Shown: in pieces, positions 12,557 to 22,900 of the stretch | Layout: each line of letters begins with the position of its first letter | How positions within the stretch are numbered: the stretch's first letter is position 1 | NCBI GenBank assembly: GCA_963931865.1 | Contig: OZ007506.1 | Location: 5,432,696-5,496,695, forward strand | DNA length: 64,000 nt | Source: Axinella damicornis | Lineage: Eukaryota; Porifera; Demospongiae; Axinellida; Axinellidae | Direction: 5' to 3' | Made by a program: the position numbers and the translations under genes | The notes under the pieces: model-generated | Databases searched by the model: none | Told to the model about the DNA's origin: nothing | What the model saw: only the letters and a program-made list of their open reading frames with translations

Positions 12557-13380
12557 CCTACCATTGTGTAGGTATAGTGTTGTTGTTTCTTCAGGAGTGA
12601 CATTGGTCCGGAGGTAGGGTTTGAGGCCACTGGGATCATTGATGCGAAGCTACCCACAGTTGGCATCTGGGCAAGGCCGACTGAAGAGGTGTGAAACGCA
12701 TATTATGTGTGAAACATATGCATGCAGTAGAATGCTCCATATTTTGATGTCCTACTTGCAACTTCCTCCTCTGCAGCAGTCTGACATGCCGTCAGACGAC
12801 TACTCAAAGGGTGTGGTCTTCTACCTGCGGGAGGACAGCAGGAGGATTGTGGGTGTGCTGACGTGGAACCTCTTCGGGAAAATGGACCTTGCAAGACAGG
12901 TACGATGCAGGAATGTGGCTGAACTGTCTATGGATGCAAAAATCATAAACCATGTTGTAATGTAGAAGAATGTGTAGTGACAAAAAAAAGATGAGAACTG
13001 AAGCTATATACAGCAAATGAGTCATATTGTGCTATTGGCAGAGAGAACTACTGCAAGGGATGGAAGCCCAGGTTTCTGTTACTATTACAACAGTAGTGCT
13101 ATTAGCCTCATTCTCAGGCCCCATCCAGCCTTTCGTTGCTTGCAGTACCGAAAAGTGGGGAGGGCCTGGTAAGTTCCTCACGTGAGCATGACAATCGACA
13201 AATGGATTTTCAGAACGAGAATGCGATGTTTTGTGTGTTGTTCAACCATCAACAAGTTCAAACTTTGGTCACTTTAATCTATAGGTTATAGCTGGAGAGA
13301 GGACGGAGTCCGATATCGGAGACCTATCAGTTGAGTTTGATGTCCACCAGCAACAGCAGCAGCAAGAGTCCCAGTCATAA
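5916..13380 (+). CDS. AIFM1: Apoptosis-inducing factor 1 (mitochondrial FAD/NADH oxidoreductase), complete
   Basis: Sixteen exons join in phase: 5916-6071, 7755-7797, 7889-8014, 9186-9265, 9562-9704, 9918-10002, 10117-10278, 10868-10976, 11106-11150, 11238-11300, 11557-11645, 12081-12221, 12309-12451, 12595-12688, 12777-12899 and 13285-13380, giving 565 aa (human AIFM1 613). AIF is an intermembrane-space flavoprotein needed for respiratory-chain assembly, and it can move to the nucleus in cell death. Seen: a basic, Ser/Arg-rich start followed by a hydrophobic stretch (targeting and anchor), VLIGAGTASFAAAKAIRE (FAD site), SRPPLSKQLW, LLATGGRPK, ILIVGGGFLGSELAVA (NADH site), RRRVEHHDHANVSG and HQSMFWSDIGP. 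The C-terminal domain is present, but the ~50-residue insertion between 'VGI(W/F)A' and 'YxKGV(V/I)FYLR' of vertebrate AIF is nearly absent. The end is a short Gln run. Start chosen at 5916, which gives the targeting sequence. Introns carry poly-C and a ~520-bp CCCT tract. Confidence 0.93.
6185..6339. mobile_element. Foldback element with TAGTCTCGGTACCAG ends (AIF intron 1)
   Basis: It starts TAGTCTCGGTACCAGACTCTT and ends with an imperfect reverse complement, TAGTCTTGTACCGAGACTA. Inner inverted words around AGAACCAC are also visible. It is related to the TAGCCTCGTTCCCAG family. Confidence 0.55.
7557..7600. repeat. Short foldback repeat (AIF intron 1)
   Basis: The segment AGAACCTTCCCCTTCCCCG is followed by GAAGGGTCTGGTTCTGAGACTA. 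It ends like the 44279-44321 hairpin and belongs to the same TAGTCTCGGAACCAG subfamily. Confidence 0.45.
8690..8749. mobile_element. 60-bp hairpin element, copy 2 of 3 (AIF intron 3)
   Basis: Near-perfect inverted repeat with the same AGAGCGCATAAGTAG arms as the copy at 4338. The centre differs slightly (CGGAGTACTCCG). Confidence 0.7.
9442..9491. repeat. Poly-C tract (AIF intron 4)
   Basis: About 50 consecutive cytosines inside a pyrimidine-rich intron, directly upstream of the exon 5 acceptor region. Similar homopolymer tracts occur at 7058-7086 (G), 10093-10111 (C), 18456-18476 (C), 37381-37408 (C), 46849-46880 (G) and 59328-59352 (G). Confidence 0.9.
9709..9792. repeat. (GT)n microsatellite (AIF intron 5)
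   Basis: GT dinucleotide tract, slightly interrupted, starting directly after the exon 5 donor. A further (GT)n lies at 12502-12555 in the intron after exon 13. Confidence 0.9.
10331..10853. repeat. ~520-bp (CCCT)n microsatellite (AIF intron 7)
   Basis: Almost pure tetranucleotide CCCT array with occasional extra Cs. It fills nearly the whole intron between AIF exons 7 and 8 and ends just before the acceptor. The long Pro/Leu/Ser and Gly/Arg/Glu open frames here are artefacts of the repeat. Confidence 0.95.
11867..11987. repeat. ~19-bp minisatellite (AIF intron 11)
   Basis: About six tandem copies of a unit reading CTATCATCCTACCTTG plus three variable bases (GTC, ACA, GAC). Lies in the intron between AIF exons 11 and 12. 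Confidence 0.85.
13103..13172. mobile_element. Partial TAGCCTC-family MITE (AIF intron 15)
   Basis: Begins TAGCCTCATTCTCAGGCCCC and carries the CGTTGCTTGCAGTACC centre. The right part (GGGGAGGGCCTGG then TTCCTCACGTGAGCATGAC) matches sequence flanking the nested element at 43675 and 43925. Confidence 0.55.
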
Positions 13381-13520
13381 CCGTCACCAAGTGAACAATA
13401 CTAGCCCATTGAGGAACTCACCAGCGTGTGTATAAAGTAGTAGGCTGTTGCAATTCTCTGTGCTGCATTAGTGCTCTATGCTGTACATTAGGCGTCGTTA
13501 CAAAGAATGGTCTTAGTGCC

Positions 13521-13622
13521 CAGCCTCGTTCCCAGGCCATTCCCGCCTCCAATCTTTGGTCGCTTGCATACTGCATGCGATCAAAGACTGGAAGTGGTGG
13601 GAACAGCCTGGGAACAAGACTA
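13521..13622. mobile_element. TAGCCTCGTTCCCAG-family foldback MITE
   Basis: The left arm CAGCCTCGTTCCCAGGCC and the right arm CCTGGGAACAAGACTA are inverted. An inner pair around TTGGTCGCTTGCATACTGCA / GCGATCAAAGACTGG forms the stem. It lies about 140 bases after the AIF stop codon and could fall in the 3' UTR. Confidence 0.7.
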
Positions 13623-15740
13623 CCGGCGCGCGGTAGTTAGTGACATGTAATAATGTACTCAGTCAGTTAAACCTTTTAGCCACTATGATGAGTGTACCAG
13701 ACTACCGAGCGTACGTTTGTTCTGAGAACTTTACCACTAAGAATTAGCTGGTATAGGCACCAGGTCCTATAAGTGCACCACCATACAGTGGAGAGTATTA
13801 ATGTGACGAGTGGTGGGTTGGTGGGGGTGCATTGATATAGGAAGATGCTCCCACGAACGCCATTGAACCAATTGCTACCCAGTAGGGCACAGCTGTCCTA
13901 TTATCAGTGGCCAAACGTTTTGGCTAGTAGAGTATTCATTGAGCAGCTACAAGATTGCAACAGGTAAGTTTTCAATTGAGTTTAGTATACTCAGCCCCCA
14001 AACTTCACACAAGTGCCCTTGCAGCTATCCTGTACACGTTCATGTACGCCCACCCATCACAAGGTTTCACTAGCCATGCCATGGGCCCATGGCTGTTAGC
14101 CAACTGCCCTACCTGACCGGGAAAACGCTTCCCAGAAATGGAGGCCCTACAAGGCGAGAGGACTATTTTCTCAGTCCATTTGTGCAAAGGAGAGCAATAG
14201 CCCACCAACTCCAACTATTGTAGTAAGAGCTTTTCATGGCCAAGCCCAGACACAGCGTGCATTTTGCACCACCTCTACCTGTCCCACTCTTTCTGCTTAC
14301 ACAGAACAAGGACATTACCAGAGTGACATCACAATAATAATTATGGTTTCATGCCATCTGTTGTCAATATTATTACTCTCCGTACAATAAATTATGTGTT
14401 CATGCATGCATAGTCGATGTCACCACTTACAGTAATTACCTCTCTGAGCTATATCAGAGATATCTGTCAAGAGTGCATTAGTAGGCTGCGACCTACTTAT
14501 GCGCTCTTGGAGATGTTGGGGTCAACCTTTCATGGGACCAGTGTGAAGTGTTGGCTTGTATACTATATGTAGCCTAGCTCGTTCTAGCAACTCAATAAAG
14601 TGTGTGTCACACGAGCGTGGAAATGTTTCCGGAAACAAATGCGCACCCGCCTAATACATACCCTAAGGTCCTGACTACGCCCATAAACTAATTATTGAGG
14701 CTTGGTACAATGTCATGTATTCTATGTTCCCAGTCCCATATGTAGTACGATAAAGTGGGGATGAAAAGCTGGGTGTGGGACTGGGAACAAGGCTATACAT
14801 GTACTATAATTATGAATGGTGTACATGACAAATAATTATTATAAGTCCCTAATTGATATGAAAGGCTGGGTCCAAGTCACAGTATATAACTCCTGGGCAT
14901 CCCACTCTCTCCTCCCTATCCTCTCTCTTTCTCTCATGCGGGAAGGGAGAGAAGAGGGGAGGAAAGGCAGAGAGGGAGGAAGGGAGGAAAGAGACAGAGA
15001 CAAGAATTCCATAAGCTGTTACTGCTGGACGCTTCACAGCAAGCCATCATAGGATCGTACAAAATCAACAACACCTTCACCTGAACATTGTCAGTGTCAA
15101 AACCTCTCAACCCTCAAAAGAAAGTGAAGAGCATACATCGGTACAATTAGTAGCTTCACTGAGGGACACTGGCTAGGTGTTAAATTGGCATTAAATAGGA
15201 ATCAGTGAATGTTTATCAATAGAAAATTATATATGACCATTTACAGTATTTGCTATAGAGAGAAATACATTAATACGTACATACCAACACTTAGTAACCA
15301 ACCAAAAAATAGCTCCGAGTGTGTGCTGATAAAACCAAAGACTGCCGTACATAACAAGAAAAACTGTTAGCAGAATAAGTGTATGGTATGGTACAAGGGC
15401 AGGCAGGATATACTGTGAGGTGGCAAATTAACATCAAATTGGAGTTACAAAAGTTGCATATAAACTATGGTACTCTGTGTGATAAGTTATTGCGAAGAAA
15501 CAGAGAATAACAGCGTCAGATTAAAATCACAACATTGAACGTAGTGGAGACATTGTCCATTGAAATTTTGCAGTGTGAACATGGGAACATACAATACGCC
15601 AGGGACACAGATGAGAATGTGACTTTAATACGTCTTGGTGAGTGATGGTACAGTGATGCAATGACTTGACTACTGTACAGAGAAAACAAAATTCCAGAAG
15701 TTCTATTATGCGTAGAAAGTTGCACGATAGCTTATGTGTT
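13623..15740. other. Intergenic region between the convergent AIF and CBP genes
   Basis: Holds the 3' flanks of both genes. A possible AIF polyadenylation signal AATAAA is at 14591. A third small hairpin is at 14468-14509, and a partial TAGCCTC-family element with right arm GGGACTGGGAACAAGGCTA is at about 14727-14795. A GGGA-rich tract lies at about 14940-15000. No further gene was recognised. Confidence 0.5.
14468..14509. mobile_element. 42-bp hairpin element, copy 3 of 3
   Basis: Arms CAAGAGTGCATTAGTAGG and CCTACTTATGCGCTCTTG around a very short centre. It is a shortened member of the family seen at 4338 and 8690. Confidence 0.65.
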
Positions 15741-18459
15741 CTATAAATTTTCTACAAATCTGGACAGTCTGTCCTGCGGGGGAAGCATATTAAACCCATC
15801 CTGTGCGTTGTTATTGTTTGATGAGTTTAACCCATACTGCGGTTGTGGGGCATACATGAAACTAGGATCTGTCTGCATACTGGGGTCTATTGGCATCCCT
15901 TGGCTATTGATGTACTGGGTTTGTCCAACGGGGTGCATTGCGGGGGACATGTGCTGACCTAAGGGGGAGTGGGTAGGCATCGGGCGCCCAAGGACTTGGG
16001 GATAGCCTGCTGTTTGGGGGGCCGGGGAGGTGCGCATCACTGCAGAGGGGTACTGAGGTGGAGGTCCCAGTGTGTGTGCCTGTTGGGGGTAGCCAAGGTT
16101 CTGGGGAGCGGAGAACTGTGGTGTGGGCTGCCTCAGCATGGCCTGTAGTTGAGAGGGATGATGGTGCTGTTGGGCAACTGGGTTGACTGCCTGGTGAGGA
16201 TGATGCGTGTAAACCTGCTGTGGCTGTGGAGTCATCATCCGCTGCTGAGGGTATTGCATGGCTCGGTGGAAACTCTGGACAGGATGACCAGGTACTGATG
16301 CATAGCCCTGCGGCTGTGCTCGAAGCAGCTGAGGTGAGTGGGGCGATTGGTGAGCAGGGGTCATGTATCCCATGGTGGTTTGTTGCGGTCTCGGAGCCAT
16401 TGGGTTCATCTGAGGTATGCCGGTGTGGGGTTGCCCGTACGTAACAGTGGGGCCCACCTGAGGCAGCAATTCCGGGGGAATGCCTTCAGGTTGTTGGCGG
16501 GCCATTGCCTGCACACGTGGTGTCAACTCTGGGTGCTGTTGCAAGTATATCATGGCCCGCTGCTTTGGGATCGGGTATGGTCCTCTGAGTGCACTCAGGA
16601 TCTGCTGTTCCATCGCCGGCTGTGGTTGGGGGACACGCATGATTTTCATTTCTCCCGGGAGGCCACTGCCAGTACTCACAATGACATTAGGTGCCGGCAT
16701 GGATTGCTCTGGAGGAGGGTTGCTTGGCTGAGGCACAGCATGCTGCAAGCTAGATGGAGAGGATGCAACCATCCTGATGGACTGCGGTCCCGGTGTGTGA
16801 GCTTCACCTGGAGTCATGGGACCCCCTTTGCCAACGGATCTTGGGCCCACAGGTGAAGGTGCTACGGTGGAAGCAGGGACTGGAGTGGTGCTGGTAGGAG
16901 GCTGGTTTGCTGGCGAACCCTTTGAAGGTGGAGTGGGGTTTTTGGAACTGCCAGGTGGCGTGTGAGCAGGCGCGGGAGAGGCAATACTGGAAGCTTGGTG
17001 GTTACTGCTGCCATTACTATTAGACGTAGACGTCATCTGGTTCATGTTGATCATGCGTAGCTGCATGAAGCGGTTTTGCCTCAATTGCGCTTGGGCGCGT
17101 TGCTCACGCAGGTTCTTCTTAATTCTGGCACAAATGGGCACGGGACACTTGTCGTCTTTACAGCTCTTGGCATGGGAGTAACAGAGCAGCAGGAACTGCT
17201 TACAGATGGTGCAGTTCCCAGACATACGTAGTTTACAGTCTCGTGTGTGCCTGAGCACTCTCTTCATCTTGATACAGCTTGGCTGCTTGCACATGGGGTC
17301 ACGACACTGGCTTGCATGAACAAGGAACTGGATGCACTTCTGAATGGAGGCCTTGCGCTGTTCTCTAGGATCTTTCTGAGCAGTGTCCTGCTGAATTTCG
17401 TCATCCAGACCCAGACCGAGCTTATCCATCACATGGATGTGCCCAACATCACGATAGCAGGCAACACAGAGGTCAAAATCCTAGTGGGGAAGAAAGAGTG
17501 AGTGAGTGAGGTAGAGAGAGGGAGTGAGGAGGAGAGAGGGAGTGGATGAAGGAGAGAGGGAGTGAGTGAGCCAAGGGGAGACAGGGAGTGGGTGGTAAGG
17601 GGCCGGGAGGGAGTGAGTGAGGGGGAGAGGTTAAGGGGGAGAGGTTAACGGGGAGAGAGAGAGAGAGTGAGGGAGAGAGGGTGTGAGTGGGAGGAGTGAG
17701 GGAGAGAGGGTGTGAGTGGGAGGAGTGAGGGAGGGAGGATATGAATGGGAGTGAGCGAGGGGGAGAGAGGGGGAAAGAGGGAGTGGGTGAGGGGGAGAGG
17801 GAGTGAGTGAGGGGGAGAGGGAGTGAAGGGGAGAGGGAATAGATGAGGGGGAGAGGGAGTGGATGAGGGGGAGAGGGAGTGAGCGAAGGGGAGAGGGTGT
17901 GAGTCGGGGAGGTGAAGGAGGAAGTCTATACATCTGCTACAGAAAGTGCTGACGGGTTAAGTGTCCACTTACGTCGCACTCCCTGCAGTGGTATCGTGTC
18001 TCCACATGCATACGGCAGTGGTTGCAGGTGTACACAAAGCGATCGCTGGTCTGGTTGTGGAGCTCATAGAGCATGGCCATTGAGGAGGCCTTGGCCCTTC
18101 GGAGTGAGGAAAATTCCCAGTGTTTCTCTCTGGACATGGTGAGGAAGGCATCTCTTCCATCCATGAGGTCGCAATTGATGAGCTGGTCTGGGTCAGTGGT
18201 GTTGGGCAGGGGGGAGGAGGTGCCCACGTTTGGCGGCTGGAGGTGGACCACAAAGAATACCTGGACGGAGAGGGTGTGCATTATAAGGAGGAGGAGTGGG
18301 GGGAGGGAGTGTGTGAAATAGGCAGGGGGATGGGAACAGGGAGTAGGTGAGATGGGGAAAGGGGAGAGAAGAGGACCAGAGTGTGCATGAGGGAGGAATT
18401 GCGTTAATTTTGAAACCAACATGAGCCGAACCCACACATCCCCGTACCAAAACACCCCC

Positions 18460-18490
<31 letters not shown>

Positions 18491-18833
18491 ACAGTACCTC
18501 TTTATGCTTCTCCATTGTCTGGTACAGTTTCTGTGAGAGGTCGTCTCCCCCAATCAGTAGGCTGGCCTTCTTGTTCGATTTGCTCCGAGTGCTACCGGCC
18601 TTCTTGTTACCTTTCTTGTTAGTGCTGCGCTTGCCTGCTTTCTTTGGTCCACGACCCTGGAGGCAGGGAGGATGAGAGGAGCAGATGGAGAGTAGGAAGG
18701 GAGGGGACAGAGGGAGAATCGGATATGAACGTATCACATTACCTTAGCAGTACAATCTATCCACATACATGTATTGTATGCATCTATCTACATGTATCTA
18801 CCTATCTATCCATCTCCCTTTCTAGCTATCTAC

Positions 18834-18873
<40 letters not shown>

Positions 18874-19911
18874 ATAATGTACACGCTCTACGTGTGACAC
18901 TCACACCCACACCCACACACCTCCCCAGTGGCCTGCTCGCACGCCTCCCTCTCCTTGGCCTCTTGGTCCAGCTCCTTGATATTCTCTTCAATGACATTGG
19001 GCCAGAAGTCCCCTTCAAAGTACGGAATCTCTGTGACACTGGTCATGCCGTCCTCTGTGCAGTGTTTGAAGATGTCCTGTGGGTGGAGGTGACGGAGGAT
19101 ATCAAGCATGAAAACCGGAACTCCTGCCCGTACCTCAACAGTTAAATAGAGCTGTAGCACTGGTCATTAATTCTCATCCTTGATGGGTTTGGCCGGTCAA
19201 CTACACACATCTAAAGGTTGACTGCAATAGCTTGTTACATTCGGCAGGTACCACTGAATCACGTCCATTTCTTATACAGTTACTACAGTATGTGATGGCA
19301 CCAACAGAAAATGGTTCTATAGTGGTTTCGTTGCTTCATATTGTACTCCCTCACTCTCCTCCCTCTCTTCTCCCACTTACCCGGTAGTCCCACACCACAC
19401 CCTCCGACTTTCCGATGTCTAGCATCTTACGGTACCAGTCAATCAGTCGCTTTGGCTTGGGGATCTTCTGTTCCACCGGATGGCAGTGGAAAATGTAGTC
19501 ATCCCCCTCACTGGGAGGACACGCCCAGATGTGGGCCGTCAGGTAGCTATGAACAAATGTGTGCAGTGGAATAGACCAGTCAGATGAACCCTAAAGCTGT
19601 TCCCAATTCAATTTCTCCTCTCCTCCTTCCTTGCTTCCCTCCCTCCCTCCCTCCCTCCTTCCATCCTTCCCTCCCTCACCCATTGTTCTTGCAGAACTCG
19701 AGGTATCCAATGAGGATCTCGTGGTAGACCTGTGTCCGCAAGTGACGTGGTCGGAAGAAGTGAACACTGTCCAGATAGGAAATGTACACTCGTCTATGTG
19801 TGTGTGTGTGTGTGTGCGAAGGAAAATGTACTCATAATTATGTGATGCAGTGAAAGATGGTGATAATTGTGCATATATGTACAAGTAAGTGTATGAGTAT
19901 GAATGTTTGTT

Positions 19912-19942
<31 letters not shown>

Positions 19943-19957
19943 TGTGTGTGTGTGGTG

Positions 19958-19988
<31 letters not shown>

Positions 19989-22900
19989 TGTGTGGTGTGT
20001 GTATGTGTAACAGGTCTATGTGTGTGTGTGTGTGTGCATGTGATTGAGTGGACTGACAATATGTCTTATTCTTCCGCTCTTCTCCCTACATGTACATGTA
20101 CCTTGTGTTCGGTGCCTGACAGTCTGACCCATACTCCTGCACATGCATTCCAAAGAAGCACACGTCGACTCCATCAATCTCCTCAAACACAAACATAGCC
20201 TTTGTGCGGTAGGGGAACTGCTCGGGAAAGTCACCCTGAAACCTGTCTCTCATCAGCGTACGTGTGTCGAGAATCTTATCACTGGAGGACACAACGCGGA
20301 TTGTGACCACGCCGGTGTCTGCTTCCATCGTGCGGAGGAAGGTGTTGATGCGGTCTTCCAGGTATGTTGCCAGTTTGGTGGTCGGGAGGCCTGTGATGGG
20401 AGAGAGACAGGTAAACTCAATCTGAGAACTGAAAGTAAAATCAATGAAATTCGTGCATTCAGCAATGTCAACTTGATGCCAACAGCAATCCTGGGATTGT
20501 GCAAACATCAAGCCACGTGCATGATGTACAATTATGTGGACAACACAACTTACGTTTTGCTGAAAACTTGTTGTCTTTTCGCGCAGTGTCTTTTGCCTTG
20601 AGGCAGCTGTCACACTGGAAGCCTTCAGCCCAGATATTCTCGTGATGGAGGACACATATCTTGTGCATTTCACGGCCACAGTGGATGCACTCTACCATTC
20701 TGTGGGGAGGCGAAGGAAGGAGGGAGGGAGGGAAGGACGGAAGGTGGGAGGGACGGAGGGAAGGCGGGAGGGAAGAAGGAAGATGGGAGGGAAGGCAGGA
20801 AGGCAGGAGGGAGGGAGGGAGGGAGAGAGGCAGGACAGGAGGGCAGGAGGAAAGGAGGGACAGGAGGGAAGGGGGAGGAAAGGAGGGACAGGAGGGAAGG
20901 GGGAGGAAAGGAGGGACAGGAGGGAAGGGGGAGGAAAGGAGGAGAGGTGGGAGGAGAGAAGATCGTTGTGTCAACAGAAGGGAGTTGCATCACACATGTA
21001 CATACACGTTAAGCCCTCATACACAAACACTTACGGCTCATAATCAATGGCGTCATTCTTCATCTCTCTGAAGGCAGATTTGCGCACAACAGTGGCAGTC
21101 ATGGGGTCGTCCCCGACAGTGATGGTATCTCCTGGGATCTCACTGAAACACTTCGGACAGTAGACATATCGGCTGGGGACAGCACAAGATGACATTGTGA
21201 AGGAGTGCAGTAGGAGCCTATTTACCCACATGAAGGCAACTTAAGAGAAGGTGAGCTGCTGTCATGTGCCATGCTAACACGAACGCAGCGAGGGAGGCAA
21301 AACTCTGAAGAGAGTGTTGACTGTTGTGCACCGCGCTAACGTGAACACCATGACGGAGGGTGAGAGCTGGTCCAGTCCTCTGCACAGTGAGCTGCCTCCC
21401 TCGCTAACGTGACATCGAATAAGTACATGTGTACATGTACATGTATGACTCACATGCACATCAATATAGTCTACTCCTACCCTTCCGTCCCTCACAGACA
21501 GACACACACAGGGAAGTCTGATATCGTTGCCCTTACTGACTTGGTAGGGTTTCAGAACATAATCTCTATTGGACGGGGGCTCACTGACCTGTTCTGGTAG
21601 CCATAGTATGCTGTGTCTCTGGGAATGGTGCACAGAGGCTTCCCATAGCAATAGAGCACTTGTGGATAGAAGGTGTACTGCAGGACGGGACAGAAAACAC
21701 TATAGTATCAGCACACTGTAGAGTGTAGGGTCAGAGTGCACTCCAAATTATCCTTGTTCTCAAGGATTCATCGGCACCTTTTCCACATAGGGTAACAAGG
21801 TTACACAATGACATAGAGATCATGTGACAGACATGGTCACATGACACAACTAGAGATGCAATGACATAGCGGTCATGTGACAGACATGGTCACATGACAC
21901 AACTAGAGTGCATTCATGGAATACTAATCCCGCTCACTGTTCGAGTCTTGGTGCCTGGCACAAGGCACAACCGCATTAACATCAGAAAAGGTCACATGCG
22001 ATTTAGAAAGGGGTAGAGCCAACACGGTGTAATTTTGTCGTATGAGTTACACGTACCTTTTTCCCACAGCAGTAGCCAAGCATGAGCATTGCATCGTCAA
22101 TAACGCTGTCAAACACCTCCGTCAGTTTGGTGCAGTACTTGTACACACGGGAGGTCTTCTTGTTGTAGAGCCAGGCATTGTCAAACATGAGCCACATATC
22201 CCTGCAGAACTGGGGGAGATACAAATCTACTGTACATGTGAGTGCCTAAGAGACTGCATATAGCAACTTGATTATACGACTTTCAGAGCAGCTAGGTATG
22301 CAGCTGCACATGTGCATCCTACAGGTACATTAATTTTGTACATGAACCAATGACATGATTGGCTGATTAGCCCACCTTGTAGTTTGTTCTAATTAAAGCC
22401 CACTACACACTGACACTGGCCAGCCCTACCTCCCATGGGGTCTTGTATTCGCCCTCCTCCAATCTTCTACTGATACTAGCCAAGTCCATCGGCTCCTTGA
22501 TGATGTTGAAGTAGTCCTGTGTATGTGTGTGTGTGTGTGCAGAGGAGGGGGTGGGGGTTAGGGGGATGTACCCTCACATCCAAGTACATGTATCATGGAA
22601 CACACAGCACAGTAATAACTGATGCCACTGTTAAGTAACTAAAGCTCTGCAGAAGATGACCTTGCAATAATCTGTGGAACTGCTGGCCGATCGCAGCCAC
22701 ACCCACTAGTGTAACCACAAATACCAGAACTACAAAATGCCAGAACAAGTGCACTACTACCTAAAACTAAATGTCTCTCATTCTTCTTAACTGGGAGCTA
22801 AACTGTATAAGTAAAGATGGGGCCCTAATTGGTCAAAAATATGCTGCCAAACATCCTACCGGGATGCCAAGGGCTCGGGGGTCAACAGGTTGTCTGAAGG

